7,190 bases of DNA from Desulfobacteraceae bacterium (lineage in GTDB: Bacteria; Desulfobacterota; Desulfobacteria; Desulfobacterales; Desulfobacteraceae), in NCBI GenBank assembly GCA_003354055.1, contig PIVQ01000364.1, forward strand, positions 1 to 7,190, given 5' to 3'. The notes under the pieces are model-generated. The model saw only the letters and a program-made list of their open reading frames with translations, did no database searches and was not told where the DNA came from. Of the stretch, positions 1 through 6,570 are shown one piece after another (within the stretch, counting starts at the first letter, position 1; every line of letters starts with the position of its first letter). A program made the position numbers and the translations under genes.

Positions 1-134
1 ACAAAATAACTTGATCTAAATACCCTGAAGGGCAGAAACTTGTTTCCAAAACCCCTTAAATGGGTATTTTTACAAAAGACCCCAACTGGGTATTTTGAAA
101 ACAAAAGATCAAGTAATTTGGGAGCCGATCCTTA
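1..134. repeat. Left copy of hairpin-forming (MITE-like) repeat
   Basis: This stretch is the reverse complement, with small insertions, of 6571-6662. Shared blocks, in order, are the 5' end to about 21 (acaaaataacttgatctaaa), gtttccaaaaccccttaaa, tgggtattttgaaaacaaaagatcaag in similar form, and ggagccgatcctta at 121-134. The two ends of the copy are themselves inverted repeats (aacttgatct near the left, agatcaagt near the right), so a single strand could fold into one long imperfect hairpin. Compared with the right copy it carries about 20 extra bases after position 21 and a partial internal duplication: tgggtatttt occurs at 61-70 and again at 87-96. It probably continues left of the window, because the right copy extends about 12 bases further on that side. 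No coding potential is seen. It lies just past the stop codon of the activator gene. Confidence 0.8.
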
Positions 135-142
135 AAGGATAA

Positions 143-1684
143 TTATTCCTGAGACTTGATTTTTTTTCCAAAAGGGACCTTAAGTTTTTTCATCCTTTTT
201 CTAAGAGTAGAAGGATTGATTTTTAGGATTTTTGCAGCCCCTTTTTCACCGTGAACCCTTCCGCTACAATGTTTTAAGGCACTTTGAATGTGTTTTGCCA
301 TAGCCACATCGAGCGGCAGAATATCACCTGAACTATTTTCCATCGGTAAAAGTTCTTTAGTTTGTTTTTTATTGAACTCTTCAAAATCAAGTAGATGGCC
401 GTGGCCTGTAATCAGGGACCGTTCCACGGCATTTTCAAGTTCCCGGATGTTTCCGGGCCAGTTATATGCCATAAGTCGGTTTATTTCTCTCGGGGATATG
501 GATGGTACAACAAGGCATTTCATATCCTTGGATTTTTTTCGAATAAAATGGTTAACCAAATCCGGGATATCTTTTAGCCTCTCCCTTAGGGGCGGAATGG
601 TAATAGGAAAGACTCTGAGCCTGAAAAACAGATCTGCGCGGAATTGATTTTGCGCCATCATTTTTTCAAGATTCCTGTGGGTTGCTGCGATGATTCGAAT
701 ATCAACCCGTATGGTCTGGGTTCCGCCAACCCGTTCAATCTCTTTTTCCTGAATAACACGTAAAAGACGAACCTGGGCTTCGGGTGTCAGTTCTCCGATT
801 TCATCCAGAAAAAGGGTTCCCCCTTGGGCACGTTCGATACGGCCTCGCTTTTGAGACATTGCACCTGTGAACGACCCTTTTTCATATCCGAATAATTCAC
901 TGTCTATAAGCGTGGCAGGAATTGCTCCGCAGTTCACACGGATAAAAGGTCCGTTTTGGCGCAATGACAGGTTGTGTATGGTGTTGGCGATGACTTCCTT
1001 GCCGGTGCCGGTTTCCCCAAGAAGAAGTACAGGGCTTTCAGTCACGCAAACCTGGTGAACCATCTTCATTACTCCCTTTAACCCTGATTCAGCACCAATC
1101 ACATCATCTCCGACCATCCTGCTCAGCTCTTCCTGAAAATACTGGTTGTCATCGGTGAGCAAATCTTTGAGTTCCTTGAGTTCCCGATATCTATTGCTGT
1201 TCGTCAGGGCTATGGCACAGGGTTTATTCAGAAGGCTTAAAAGCTGGATATGATCAGAAGTAAATGCCTCTTTGCCATTATTAATGACAGTGAGACAACC
1301 TAACATTTGTTTTTCAAGAACCAGGTCCATCACAACTGCAGATAAATCAGAGATATTCAGTTGTTGGGCAAACGAACTCGCGCCAGGGTCATCTCCTATG
1401 CGGTCAAACACCCGTATTCGAACAGACCGATGCTTCTCAAGATGTTTACGCGCTTGTTTGGATAACTTTACTTTTAAAGACATGATGTTGCCCGATTCAG
1501 GTTTGGCTAAGGCAACAGTTTCGATAGTACCTGTATCACTGGAGTATAAATGGAACCCCATTTGATCGGTTGGAATAAATTGGCGAACATACAATAAACA
1601 TTGATGTAAAGCCTTTTCTATTTCAAGACTTCCGCACAGCCTGAGTGTCGCTTCCCGAAAAAAAACATTTGAATCAATTGTCAT
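143..1684 (-). CDS. Sigma-54 enhancer-binding activator, GAF-AAA+-Fis HTH
   Basis: This 513-aa bacterial enhancer-binding protein uses ATP to remodel sigma-54 RNA polymerase. Residues about 1-165 form a GAF-like sensor; there is no receiver domain, so a small ligand rather than a histidine kinase is the likely signal. The AAA+ domain (about 190-425) has Walker A GETGTGKE (223-230), the sigma-54-contacting loop as GSFTGA (270-275, a variant of GAFTGA), Walker B LFLDE (291-295), RADLFFRL (349-356) and [10 protein letters not shown] (409-418). A Fis-type helix-turn-helix lies at about 480-503 ([21 protein letters not shown]). Architecture and length match FhlA/NorR-like activators, but the identity of the ligand cannot be told. 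The ATG at 1684 has only a weak ribosome binding site. The gene is divergent from the ene-reductase gene, and the gap holds dyads plus a -24/-12 promoter, so that gene is the probable target. Dyads close to its own start suggest autoregulation. Confidence 0.93.
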   Translation of the reverse strand: MTIDSNVFFREATLRLCGSLEIEKALHQCLLYVRQFIPTDQMGFHLYSSDTGTIETVALAKPESGNIMSLKVKLSKQARKHLEKHRSVRIRVFDRIGDDPGASSFAQQLNISDLSAVVMDLVLEKQMLGCLTVINNGKEAFTSDHIQLLSLLNKPCAIALTNSNRYRELKELKDLLTDDNQYFQEELSRMVGDDVIGAESGLKGVMKMVHQVCVTESPVLLLGETGTGKEVIANTIHNLSLRQNGPFIRVNCGAIPATLIDSELFGYEKGSFTGAMSQKRGRIERAQGGTLFLDEIGELTPEAQVRLLRVIQEKEIERVGGTQTIRVDIRIIAATHRNLEKMMAQNQFRADLFFRLRVFPITIPPLRERLKDIPDLVNHFIRKKSKDMKCLVVPSISPREINRLMAYNWPGNIRELENAVERSLITGHGHLLDFEEFNKKQTKELLPMENSSGDILPLDVAMAKHIQSALKHCSGRVHGEKGAAKILKINPSTLRKRMKKLKVPFGKKIKSQE

Positions 1685-1725
1685 GATTTGCCTGTGAAAA
1701 AAATCATTTTGTGGTTAATAGTTTG

Positions 1726-1778
1726 AAATATTGTCCTATAGTCCAATTTATTACAAATTGGACTATAGGACAATATTT
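1726..1778. promoter_or_regulatory. Perfect 24-bp inverted repeat: two activator-site dyads
   Basis: Arms 1726-1749 and 1755-1778 are perfect reverse complements separated by 5 nt. Each arm contains a 16-bp imperfect dyad, TTGTCCTATAGTCCAA (1731-1746) and its mirror TTGGACTATAGGACAA (1758-1773). This is the size and symmetry expected for Fis-type HTH dimers of enhancer-binding proteins. The dyads are centred about 133 and 106 bp upstream of the start site predicted from the -24/-12 promoter, a normal range for upstream activating sequences. Binding by the divergent activator is inference. The hairpin could also form in RNA, but its place between divergent starts argues for DNA binding. Confidence 0.75.
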
Positions 1779-1779
1779 T

Positions 1780-1795
1780 TTGTGCCATGGGACAA
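1780..1795. promoter_or_regulatory. Third activator-site-like dyad
   Basis: TTGTGCCATGGGACAA is a 16-bp near-palindrome with the same TTG..C / G..CAA outer pattern as the two dyads at 1731-1746 and 1758-1773. Its centre is 22 bp from the second dyad (about two helical turns) and about 84 bp upstream of the predicted sigma-54 start site. The three sites together suggest a consensus near TTGTCC-N4-GGACAA. Confidence 0.6.
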
Positions 1796-1845
1796 AAAAA
1801 TATTGTTTTGATTCAGCGTACCCTTATTTAAAGCGGTTTCCTGTC

Positions 1846-1861
1846 TGGCATACTATATGCT
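1846..1861 (+). promoter_or_regulatory. Sigma-54 (-24/-12) promoter of the ene-reductase gene
   Basis: TGGCATACTATATGCT matches the RpoN consensus TGGCACG-N4-TTGC. GG (1847-1848) and GC (1859-1860) have the required 10-base separation. Taking C1860 as -12, transcription would start near 1872, leaving an untranslated leader of about 85 nt before the ATG at 1957. A sigma-54 activator gene lies immediately upstream and diverges, and the dyad array is correctly placed, which together make this call strong. A small dyad AATTGT-N4-ACAATT (1875-1890) lies just after the predicted start and is of unknown meaning. Confidence 0.82.
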
Positions 1862-1956
1862 CTTTATCCAGATTAATTGTAATAACAATTGCCATGAAGC
1901 ATTTATAGATTCCTATATGATTATTGGCAGTATTAAAAAAATGGAGGAATGCGTAT

Positions 1957-3882
1957 ATGCTTTCAAATCTTTTCAGACCGATCCAAATTGGTAACATGAC
2001 ATCAAAGAACAGGTTGTTGATGTCTGCCATGAGCATAAATTTCGGAGTGGATGATAATTGCTGTGTGACAGATCAATTGGTGGAGTATTTTGTAGAAAGG
2101 GCTAAAGGAGGTGCCGGCATGATGCTCGTCGGAGGCGGTAGTGTCCACCCCGGCGGTCAGGAACTGCCGGATCTACCTCAGATGTATAATGATGATTGCA
2201 TCCCCTCACTTACGGATATGGTCAAAAGAGTAAAACTATACGATACCCTTTTTGGTGTACAGCTCATGCATGGGGGACGCCAGTCCTATCTTCCCCAAAA
2301 AGTGGCCCCCTCTTCGATTCCGGCACCGGCTGTTGTAAAAGGAGAAGTCAGAGCCCTGGAGATTGATGAAATAAAAGAGCTGATCTCCTGTTTTGGAGAT
2401 TCCGCCAAAAGATGCCGGGATTCAGGATTTGATTTCATCGAACTCCACGGTGCCCACGGATATTTGATTAACCAGTTTTTAGCACCCAACTCAAATATTC
2501 GAACAGATATTTATGGGGGGAGCTTTGAGAATAGGACGCGGTTTTTGTTTGAAATTATAGAAGATATTCAGGCAAAGGCAGGAAAGGATTTTCCCATTGG
2601 CATACGTATAAACGGAAATGACTATATAAAAAATGGATGGGAACTCAAAGACACGGTAAGACTTGCTCCTTTGCTTGAAAAGGCAGGTGTTGGTTATCTT
2701 CATGTTTCCGGTGGGGTCTATGGTTCAACAGAACTAACCATACCCTCCATGTACACCCCGCACGGGTGTTTTGTGCATCTGGCTGACGAAGTTAAAAAAA
2801 ATGTAACGATTCCTGTGATTACTGTTGGCCGGATCAAATACCCTGATCATGCGAACCAGATAATACAGGAGGGCAAGGCAGACATGGTCGCTCTGGGACG
2901 ATCCCTTCTGGCAGACCCCTATTACCCTGAAAAGGCCAGGAAAGGGGAAGTATCAAAGATTCGACCGTGTATTGGATGCTGCCTTGGGTGTATTCATGCC
3001 GTACTCGCCAAGGAGCCCGGTTCCTGTGTGGTGAATCCGGATGTTGGAAGAGAGTATAAGCTTTCCGATGATCCAAAACCGGTTAAACTACAGACAATTC
3101 TTATTGCTGGAGCAGGGCCGGCCGGTATGGCGGCGGCAAGACAATTTGCCCTCCAGGGTCATAAAACAATTCTATGCGAAAAAGATGACAAATCAGGTGG
3201 ATTGCTTTCGTTGGCATCAAATGCACCCGGCAGGGGGGAATTGGATGACATCCTAAATTTTTTCAGGCAGGAACTTGAGCATTTGAATATAGAAATCCGA
3301 TATAATTTGGAACTCTCAGAAGAGTTGATCCGGGAAATTAATCCGGACAAAGTTATCCTTGCGACAGGATCCATGCCTGATATGCCGGTGATAAAGGGAT
3401 TGTTTCAAACCAAAATGGATCTTGTAACCAATGTGGATGTGATTAGTGGAAAAGAAAAGATCGGTGAAAATGTTATCGTGCTGGGTGGTGGTATGAGTGG
3501 CCTGATCACTGCAGATTTTATAGCAGATCAAGGTAAAAGAGTTATTGTATTGAACAGAAAAAAAAGCTTTGCCGAAGAAATGTCCAGCAATGACAGGTAT
3601 TATTTACGGGAACGATTAAAAAAAGAAAACGTTATTCTTTATAAAAATGTGTCTGTAAAAGAATTTACCAATGATGGGGTTATATTTAAATCAAACAAAG
3701 AAAATAGATCTTTGACAGGGTTTGATTCTGTTGTGATTTCTGAAAAGCATAGCTCCATCCGGGAGGCAAAAAAAAATGAAAAGAAAACAACAGCAAGTTT
3801 TCATCTCATCGGTGATGCCAAATCACCTAGACATCTTATGTATTGTATCAGTGAAGCCGAGGAGTTAGCAAAATCCTTTTAA
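1957..3882 (+). CDS. Old-yellow-enzyme-type FMN/4Fe-4S/FAD NAD(P)H oxidoreductase
   Basis: This 641-aa ene-reductase has the layout of 2,4-dienoyl-CoA reductase (FadH), enoate reductase and BaiCD. Residues 1-360 form the FMN TIM barrel with QLMHGGRQ (102-109), HGAHGYLINQFL (164-175) and YGGSFENRTRF (186-196). Four cysteines, 338, 341, 345 and 357 (CX2CX3CX11C), are the expected 4Fe-4S ligands. A dinucleotide motif GAGPAG (385-390) and a second one GGGMSG (510-515) form the C-terminal FAD/NAD(P)H half, ending in LIGDAKSPR. Electrons would pass NAD(P)H to FAD to Fe-S to FMN to an activated C=C bond. H164, H167 and Y169 match the OYE/YqjM active-site set, but the region aligning with the FadH catalytic His (GWHEAR) reads GGVYGS, so a dienoyl-CoA substrate is doubtful. 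Start: ATG 1957 follows GGAGG (1943-1947); a TTG 11 codons earlier overlaps that site and is disfavoured. No signal peptide, so cytoplasmic. Confidence 0.93.
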   Translation: MLSNLFRPIQIGNMTSKNRLLMSAMSINFGVDDNCCVTDQLVEYFVERAKGGAGMMLVGGGSVHPGGQELPDLPQMYNDDCIPSLTDMVKRVKLYDTLFGVQLMHGGRQSYLPQKVAPSSIPAPAVVKGEVRALEIDEIKELISCFGDSAKRCRDSGFDFIELHGAHGYLINQFLAPNSNIRTDIYGGSFENRTRFLFEIIEDIQAKAGKDFPIGIRINGNDYIKNGWELKDTVRLAPLLEKAGVGYLHVSGGVYGSTELTIPSMYTPHGCFVHLADEVKKNVTIPVITVGRIKYPDHANQIIQEGKADMVALGRSLLADPYYPEKARKGEVSKIRPCIGCCLGCIHAVLAKEPGSCVVNPDVGREYKLSDDPKPVKLQTILIAGAGPAGMAAARQFALQGHKTILCEKDDKSGGLLSLASNAPGRGELDDILNFFRQELEHLNIEIRYNLELSEELIREINPDKVILATGSMPDMPVIKGLFQTKMDLVTNVDVISGKEKIGENVIVLGGGMSGLITADFIADQGKRVIVLNRKKSFAEEMSSNDRYYLRERLKKENVILYKNVSVKEFTNDGVIFKSNKENRSLTGFDSVVISEKHSSIREAKKNEKKTTASFHLIGDAKSPRHLMYCISEAEELAKSF

Positions 3883-3997
3883 AATAAAATTGATATGAGT
3901 TTGATTCTCCCCCAGAAAAATGGACGCATGGTTAAGATATTGGTACCATACAAAATAATTGATGGCATGAATTTCAACACGGATCTGGGCGGTACCT

Positions 3998-4526
3998 TTA
4001 GCGTAGCAGACGGTCAGTCCTTTGGGCAGAGGTTGAAATGTTGAATTTTTTAAGTTTCGTATACAAGGTGGACCGTCCGATACCCAGGTGGTCTGCTGCA
4101 GCCTTCTTATCCCAGTTGTAGGCCTCCAGAGCCTCTATAAGAGATTGTTTTTTAATATCCTTCAATCGGGTGCTGTGGGAGCTGTTATACATCTTTTGTG
4201 TGCCCGGTTCCTGGAGAGCCGCAGGAAGATCCTGGACATGAATATATTTGCCTTTTGCAAGGACTACCGCATGCTCAACGCTGTTTTCCAGCTCTCGTAC
4301 ATTGCCCCTGCCATGAATATCCCAACAGGATCCCCTGCGTCTGCCTGCTCAAATCGTCCGGGTTTTCTTTTGTCCGCCCCGGTAAAACTTCCCTTTTCAT
4401 GGCCGATCAATTCGTTTTCCAGGAGGGTTGCAGGGTATGCCGAGCATGAAAGGCAAGATGCTCTTGTTTCGGTACAAGCAAAAGTTTTTCCGGGCAGAAG
4501 AAAACTGGGTTTAACAAAGCAGATAC
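3998..4526 (-). pseudogene. Decayed second sigma-54 activator
   Basis: Reading the minus strand from about 4526 gives a broken AAA+ activator. First comes a damaged Walker A region ([11 protein letters not shown], lacking the GETG part), then [18 protein letters not shown] and [20 protein letters not shown]. At about 4325-4332 the frame changes and the sequence jumps to [19 protein letters not shown], followed by an intact Fis-type HTH (DKKAAADHLGIGRSTLYTKLKKF) and a stop at 3998. By comparison with the intact activator at 143-1684, about 120 codons (Walker B to just before the RELEN motif) are missing, and a smaller deletion follows Walker A. No N-terminal sensor domain is found. The last 64 codons after an internal ATG (4192) are open and could encode a free HTH peptide, but no convincing ribosome binding site supports this. 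The remnant starts right after the stop of the ABM gene at 4533. Confidence 0.85.
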
Positions 4527-4532
4527 CTAAAT

Positions 4533-4844
4533 TTATGAGAACGCCTCTTTTGTATAATCCGCACCTGAAATAAACAGTCTTGTATTTATGGGCTCTTTCA
4601 GATGAGGTGTTAACTTGTTTTCCAATTCAGTTCTCTGCCGACTGTCTGACCAGCGCCTCCAGTCATCCAGACTTGTCCATGTGGATAATACCACCACATA
4701 ATTTTCTTCAAAGTTAACCAGTGTTTCTCCGCTCACATATCCTTTTTGCAGTATGGCGCCTTTTCGAAGTTTATTTATGGTTTGAAAACTTTCCGGCACT
4801 GGGGCTTCCTTGAATTTTCTTTCGATTATAACCTTGATACTCAT
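4533..4844 (-). CDS. ABM-domain protein (dimeric alpha+beta barrel), copy 1
   Basis: This 103-aa protein resembles the antibiotic biosynthesis monooxygenase fold (PF03992: YgiN-type quinol monooxygenases, ActVA-Orf6, IsdG relatives). Landmarks are an initial beta strand IKVIIERKF, then [28 protein letters not shown] and ENKLTPHL. It is a single-domain cytosolic protein that would form a dimeric barrel. No IsdG-type haem residues can be assigned, and ABM proteins can be non-enzymatic, so the reaction is unknown. Two adjacent ATGs exist (4847 and 4844). The second is chosen because the AAGGAGGGG ribosome binding site lies only 2 nt from the first but about 5 nt from the second, and the neighbouring paralog also starts MS-K-IIER. 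It is second in the ABM pair, 78 nt after its paralog, and probably cotranscribed. Confidence 0.82.
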   Translation of the reverse strand: MSIKVIIERKFKEAPVPESFQTINKLRKGAILQKGYVSGETLVNFEENYVVVLSTWTSLDDWRRWSDSRQRTELENKLTPHLKEPINTRLFISGADYTKEAFS

Positions 4845-4847
4845 CAT

Positions 4848-4857
4848 CCCCTCCTTT
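4848..4857 (-). promoter_or_regulatory. Ribosome binding site deciding the ABM copy 1 start
   Basis: On the minus strand AAAGGAGGGG ends directly before an ATG-ATG pair. Normal spacing favours the downstream ATG (4842-4844). Confidence 0.6.
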
Positions 4858-4890
4858 TTAGTCTGTTTGAGGTTTTTTCTGAGCCAGCAA

Positions 4891-4920
4891 TAAATTATCC
4901 TTATTTTTCAGGATAATTTA
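4891..4920. promoter_or_regulatory. Hairpin between the two ABM genes
   Basis: TAAATTATCCT (4891-4901) and AGGATAATTTA (4910-4920) are perfect 11-bp arms around an 8-nt loop. It lies 2 nt past the stop codon of the upstream-transcribed ABM gene. No T-run follows on the minus strand, so it is not a canonical terminator. mRNA 3'-end protection, processing or partial attenuation are possible roles (inference). Confidence 0.5.
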
Positions 4921-4922
4921 AA

Positions 4923-5267
4923 TCAAGATTCTACTTCGGAATCGTGAATGATTTTTCCGAACATTTCATCTATGGCATCTGCACCCAGCATGAAGGTAGT
5001 GATTTTTGCCGGTCCTTCCAGATAAGGCGTTAACTCGTTTTCCAGTTTTGCCCTCTCCTTGCTATTTGCCCATGTGTTAAAATCATCAAAGTCCGACCAG
5101 GTGGATATTACCACCACTTCCCGGCTGTTATCAGCATTTACAAGCGTCTCTCCGCTTACATATCCTTTTTGTTGCAGGGCATGTACTCGAAATGAATCAA
5201 GCGCCTGGAAGTTTTCTTGAACTGGAGGTTCTTTAAATCTTCTTTCGATTATAATTTTGACACTCAT
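4923..5267 (-). CDS. ABM-domain protein (dimeric alpha+beta barrel), copy 2
   Basis: This 114-aa paralog is identical to the protein at 4533-4844 at roughly half of the aligned positions by eye. Shared blocks are the MS-K-IIER-FKE start, [12 protein letters not shown], the STW-DD core, LEN-LTP-L and GAD near the end. It carries an extra acidic C-terminal tail of about 10 residues (KIIHDSEVES). Start ATG 5267 has a good ribosome binding site (AAGGGAGG, 5-6 nt upstream on the minus strand). It is first in the two-gene unit, with a sigma-70 promoter at 5465-5492. The fold suggests binding or oxidation of quinol- or polyketide-like molecules, but no catalytic residues can be assigned, and oxygen-dependent activity would be odd in an anaerobe. 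The LysR gene just upstream, on the same strand, is a candidate regulator. Confidence 0.83.
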   Translation of the reverse strand: MSVKIIIERRFKEPPVQENFQALDSFRVHALQQKGYVSGETLVNADNSREVVVISTWSDFDDFNTWANSKERAKLENELTPYLEGPAKITTFMLGADAIDEMFGKIIHDSEVES

Positions 5268-5464
5268 TATTCCCTCCTTTCGTTATTTTTCAGGTTAAAC
5301 ATTGTTCCTATAAACAGGCGTTTGCCGGCCTGTTCGATTTATTAGAATATGAATACAAAAGTAATTAAGCAGGAGGTAAGATTTTACGGATGCTGATGTA
5401 ATCTTAGGAGATGAATAGATCTGTTTCATTGCAACCCAAGGTTAACACAATTCACTATATTTTT

Positions 5465-5492
5465 ATCATACAACCATGACCACAATTGTCAA
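5465..5492 (-). promoter_or_regulatory. Sigma-70 promoter of the ABM gene pair
   Basis: On the minus strand TTGACA (perfect -35, 5487-5492) is followed by 16 bases and TATGAT (-10, one mismatch, 5465-5470). The predicted start is near 5458, about 190 nt before the ATG at 5267. This is the best sigma-70 match seen in the window's intergenic DNA. Confidence 0.6.
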
Positions 5493-5516
5493 GAAGCTAC
5501 AAAAGGTTTGATTATT

Positions 5517-5528
5517 ACGATTAATCGT
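5517..5528. promoter_or_regulatory. Perfect palindrome ACGATTAATCGT, possible operator
   Basis: This 12-bp perfect palindrome is centred about 64 bp upstream of the predicted ABM transcription start. LysR-type regulators commonly place their recognition site near -65, and a LysR gene ends about 50 bp away. It does not show a clean T-N11-A LysR box, so the assignment is tentative. Confidence 0.35.
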
Positions 5529-5577
5529 GGACGGACATTGGCAATGTCTTACCACCATTTCAGGACGCCTTGGAAGA

Positions 5578-6444
5578 CTATACCAGGGCCAGAAACCGTT
5601 CCAGGATATCTGTGTTTTTATTGTACACAAGGGCGAGCACGACCTCGGGAAGATCCCCTGAAAGTTTCTTTACCACAACCCCTTTTCTTATAGAACCGGC
5701 AAAGGATTCCGGTACAATGGAAAGTCCTAAACCGGCTGCCACAAGGGCAACGGCTGTCTGTTTGTATGTTGCCTCCTGAACAATATCCGGGATTATGCCG
5801 TGATCATCAAAGATTTTAAACCAGGCGTCATAGAGCTTCGGCTGGATTTCTCTGGGAAAAAAGATCAGAGGCTCCCCGGCAAGATCCATGATGCTGATCT
5901 CTTCTTTTTGTGCAAAAGGATGATCACTTGGCAGGGCCATGGCATACCGTTCCCGGTGAAAGACCAGGGTTTCAAGCCCCGGAATATCCTGGTCGAATAG
6001 TCTCACCGTTCCAATATCCAGTTTTCCTGTTGCAATGTCGGCAATCTGTTCTGCGCTGGTTTTCTGATGGAGTTCCAAAGAGACCTTGGGGCAGGTCTGC
6101 TTGAACACCTTTATGATTTCAGGAAGGCGGGTCTCCATTGCAGGTCCCACATACCCCAGGGAAAGCCTTCCCCTAAAACCTGCGGCAGCTTCTTTAACAT
6201 GCCTTCGGGCCACCTGCATCTGCCGGAGAATATCCTGGGCATCCTGCTTCAGCACTTCTCCTGCACGGGTCAGGTGAACTTTGCGTTTTGTTCTGACAAA
6301 GAGCTTTGTCCCTAAGTTCTCTTCCAGTTTCATGATTTGCTGGCTTAAAGGCGGCTGGGATATGTGGAGTCGCTTTGCCGCCTTTCCAAAGTGAAGCTCC
6401 TCTGCCACCGCAAGAAAATATCGTAAAAGCCTGGTCTCCAGCAT
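5578..6444 (-). CDS. LysR-type transcriptional regulator (BenM/CatM-like)
   Basis: This 288-aa protein has the normal length for the family. The N-terminal winged HTH (about residues 1-60) reads MLETRLLRYFLAVAEELHFG then KAAKRLHISQPPLSQQI and LGTKLFVRTKRKVHLTRAG, close in style to BenM, CatM and CbnR, which respond to muconate and other aromatic breakdown products. A linker helix follows to about 90, then the effector-binding domain from GRLSLGYVG (92-100) to the end. Start ATG 6444 was chosen over one 17 codons upstream because it matches family N-termini and has AAAGGAA about 9 nt ahead. The gene diverges from the CMD gene at 6692 and precedes the ABM pair on the same strand, so either may be a target (inference). 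The effector cannot be deduced. Confidence 0.93.
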   Translation of the reverse strand: MLETRLLRYFLAVAEELHFGKAAKRLHISQPPLSQQIMKLEENLGTKLFVRTKRKVHLTRAGEVLKQDAQDILRQMQVARRHVKEAAAGFRGRLSLGYVGPAMETRLPEIIKVFKQTCPKVSLELHQKTSAEQIADIATGKLDIGTVRLFDQDIPGLETLVFHRERYAMALPSDHPFAQKEEISIMDLAGEPLIFFPREIQPKLYDAWFKIFDDHGIIPDIVQEATYKQTAVALVAAGLGLSIVPESFAGSIRKGVVVKKLSGDLPEVVLALVYNKNTDILERFLALV

Positions 6445-6490
6445 CAAAAGTATTCCTTTATTCAGTCCACAGTTATTCTGATTTATAATA

Positions 6491-6528
6491 TCCAATATGT
6501 ATTAGAACATAACTATATATATATTGGA
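6491..6528. promoter_or_regulatory. Nested dyads upstream of the LysR gene
   Basis: TCCAATAT (6491-6498) and ATATTGGA (6521-6528) are 8-bp perfect inverted arms 22 nt apart. Inside and partly overlapping lies TATGT-N6-ACATA (6496-6511). The position, 45-85 bp upstream of the LysR start and on the LysR side of the inserted repeat, fits an autoregulatory LysR operator. The DNA is very AT-rich, so chance dyads are possible. Confidence 0.4.
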
Positions 6529-6570
6529 AGTATCATATTTCCCTGTGTACACTAAGCCATTTCACCCTGA

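Larger units (their letters stand above)
5268..5577 (-). other. Gene-free stretch: ABM leader, promoter and dyads
   Basis: These 310 bases hold no convincing gene. Read on the minus strand they contain, in order, two dyads just after the LysR stop: GACATTG-G-CAATGTC (5534-5548) and the perfect 12-bp palindrome ACGATTAATCGT (5517-5528). A sigma-70 promoter (5465-5492) follows, then a leader of about 190 nt with two possible hairpins, TAAGATT/AATCTTA (5377-5383 with 5400-5406) and AACAGGC/GCCTGTT (5313-5319 with 5328-5334), and finally the ribosome binding site of the ABM gene. No T-tract terminator for the LysR gene is visible. Confidence 0.6.

Noticed and set aside
288..647. 119-codon plus-strand frame
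   Set aside because: It is a shadow antisense to the AAA+ domain and C-terminal region of the sigma-54 activator.
1726..1780. 24-bp inverted repeat followed by T's as a rho-independent terminator
   Set aside because: It lies between two divergent gene starts with nothing to terminate, and its arms are internally dyadic like protein-binding sites.
1924..1956. TTG start 11 codons upstream of the ene-reductase ATG
   Set aside because: The added codons cover the GGAGG ribosome binding site, and family proteins begin at the ATG-encoded MLSNLF-like sequence.
3896..4045. 49-codon plus-strand frame beginning MSLILPQKNGR
   Set aside because: No ribosome binding site, no recognised motif, and its second half is antisense to the conserved HTH tail of the remnant.
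4088..4573. 161-codon open frame on the plus strand
   Set aside because: It runs antisense to the sigma-54 activator remnant and the end of an ABM gene, whose minus-strand translation shows clear family motifs; the plus-strand product shows none.
5371..5402. AGGAGG followed by ATG on the plus strand as a small gene
   Set aside because: The frame is only ATG CTG ATG TAA; the spacing is also long.
5534..5548. GACATTG-G-CAATGTC as LysR gene terminator
   Set aside because: No T-run follows on the minus strand and the loop is too tight for the full stem.
5534..5553. GG/GC pattern on the minus strand as a sigma-54 promoter
   Set aside because: TGGTAAGACATTGC has one base too few between GG and GC; sigma-54 spacing is strict.
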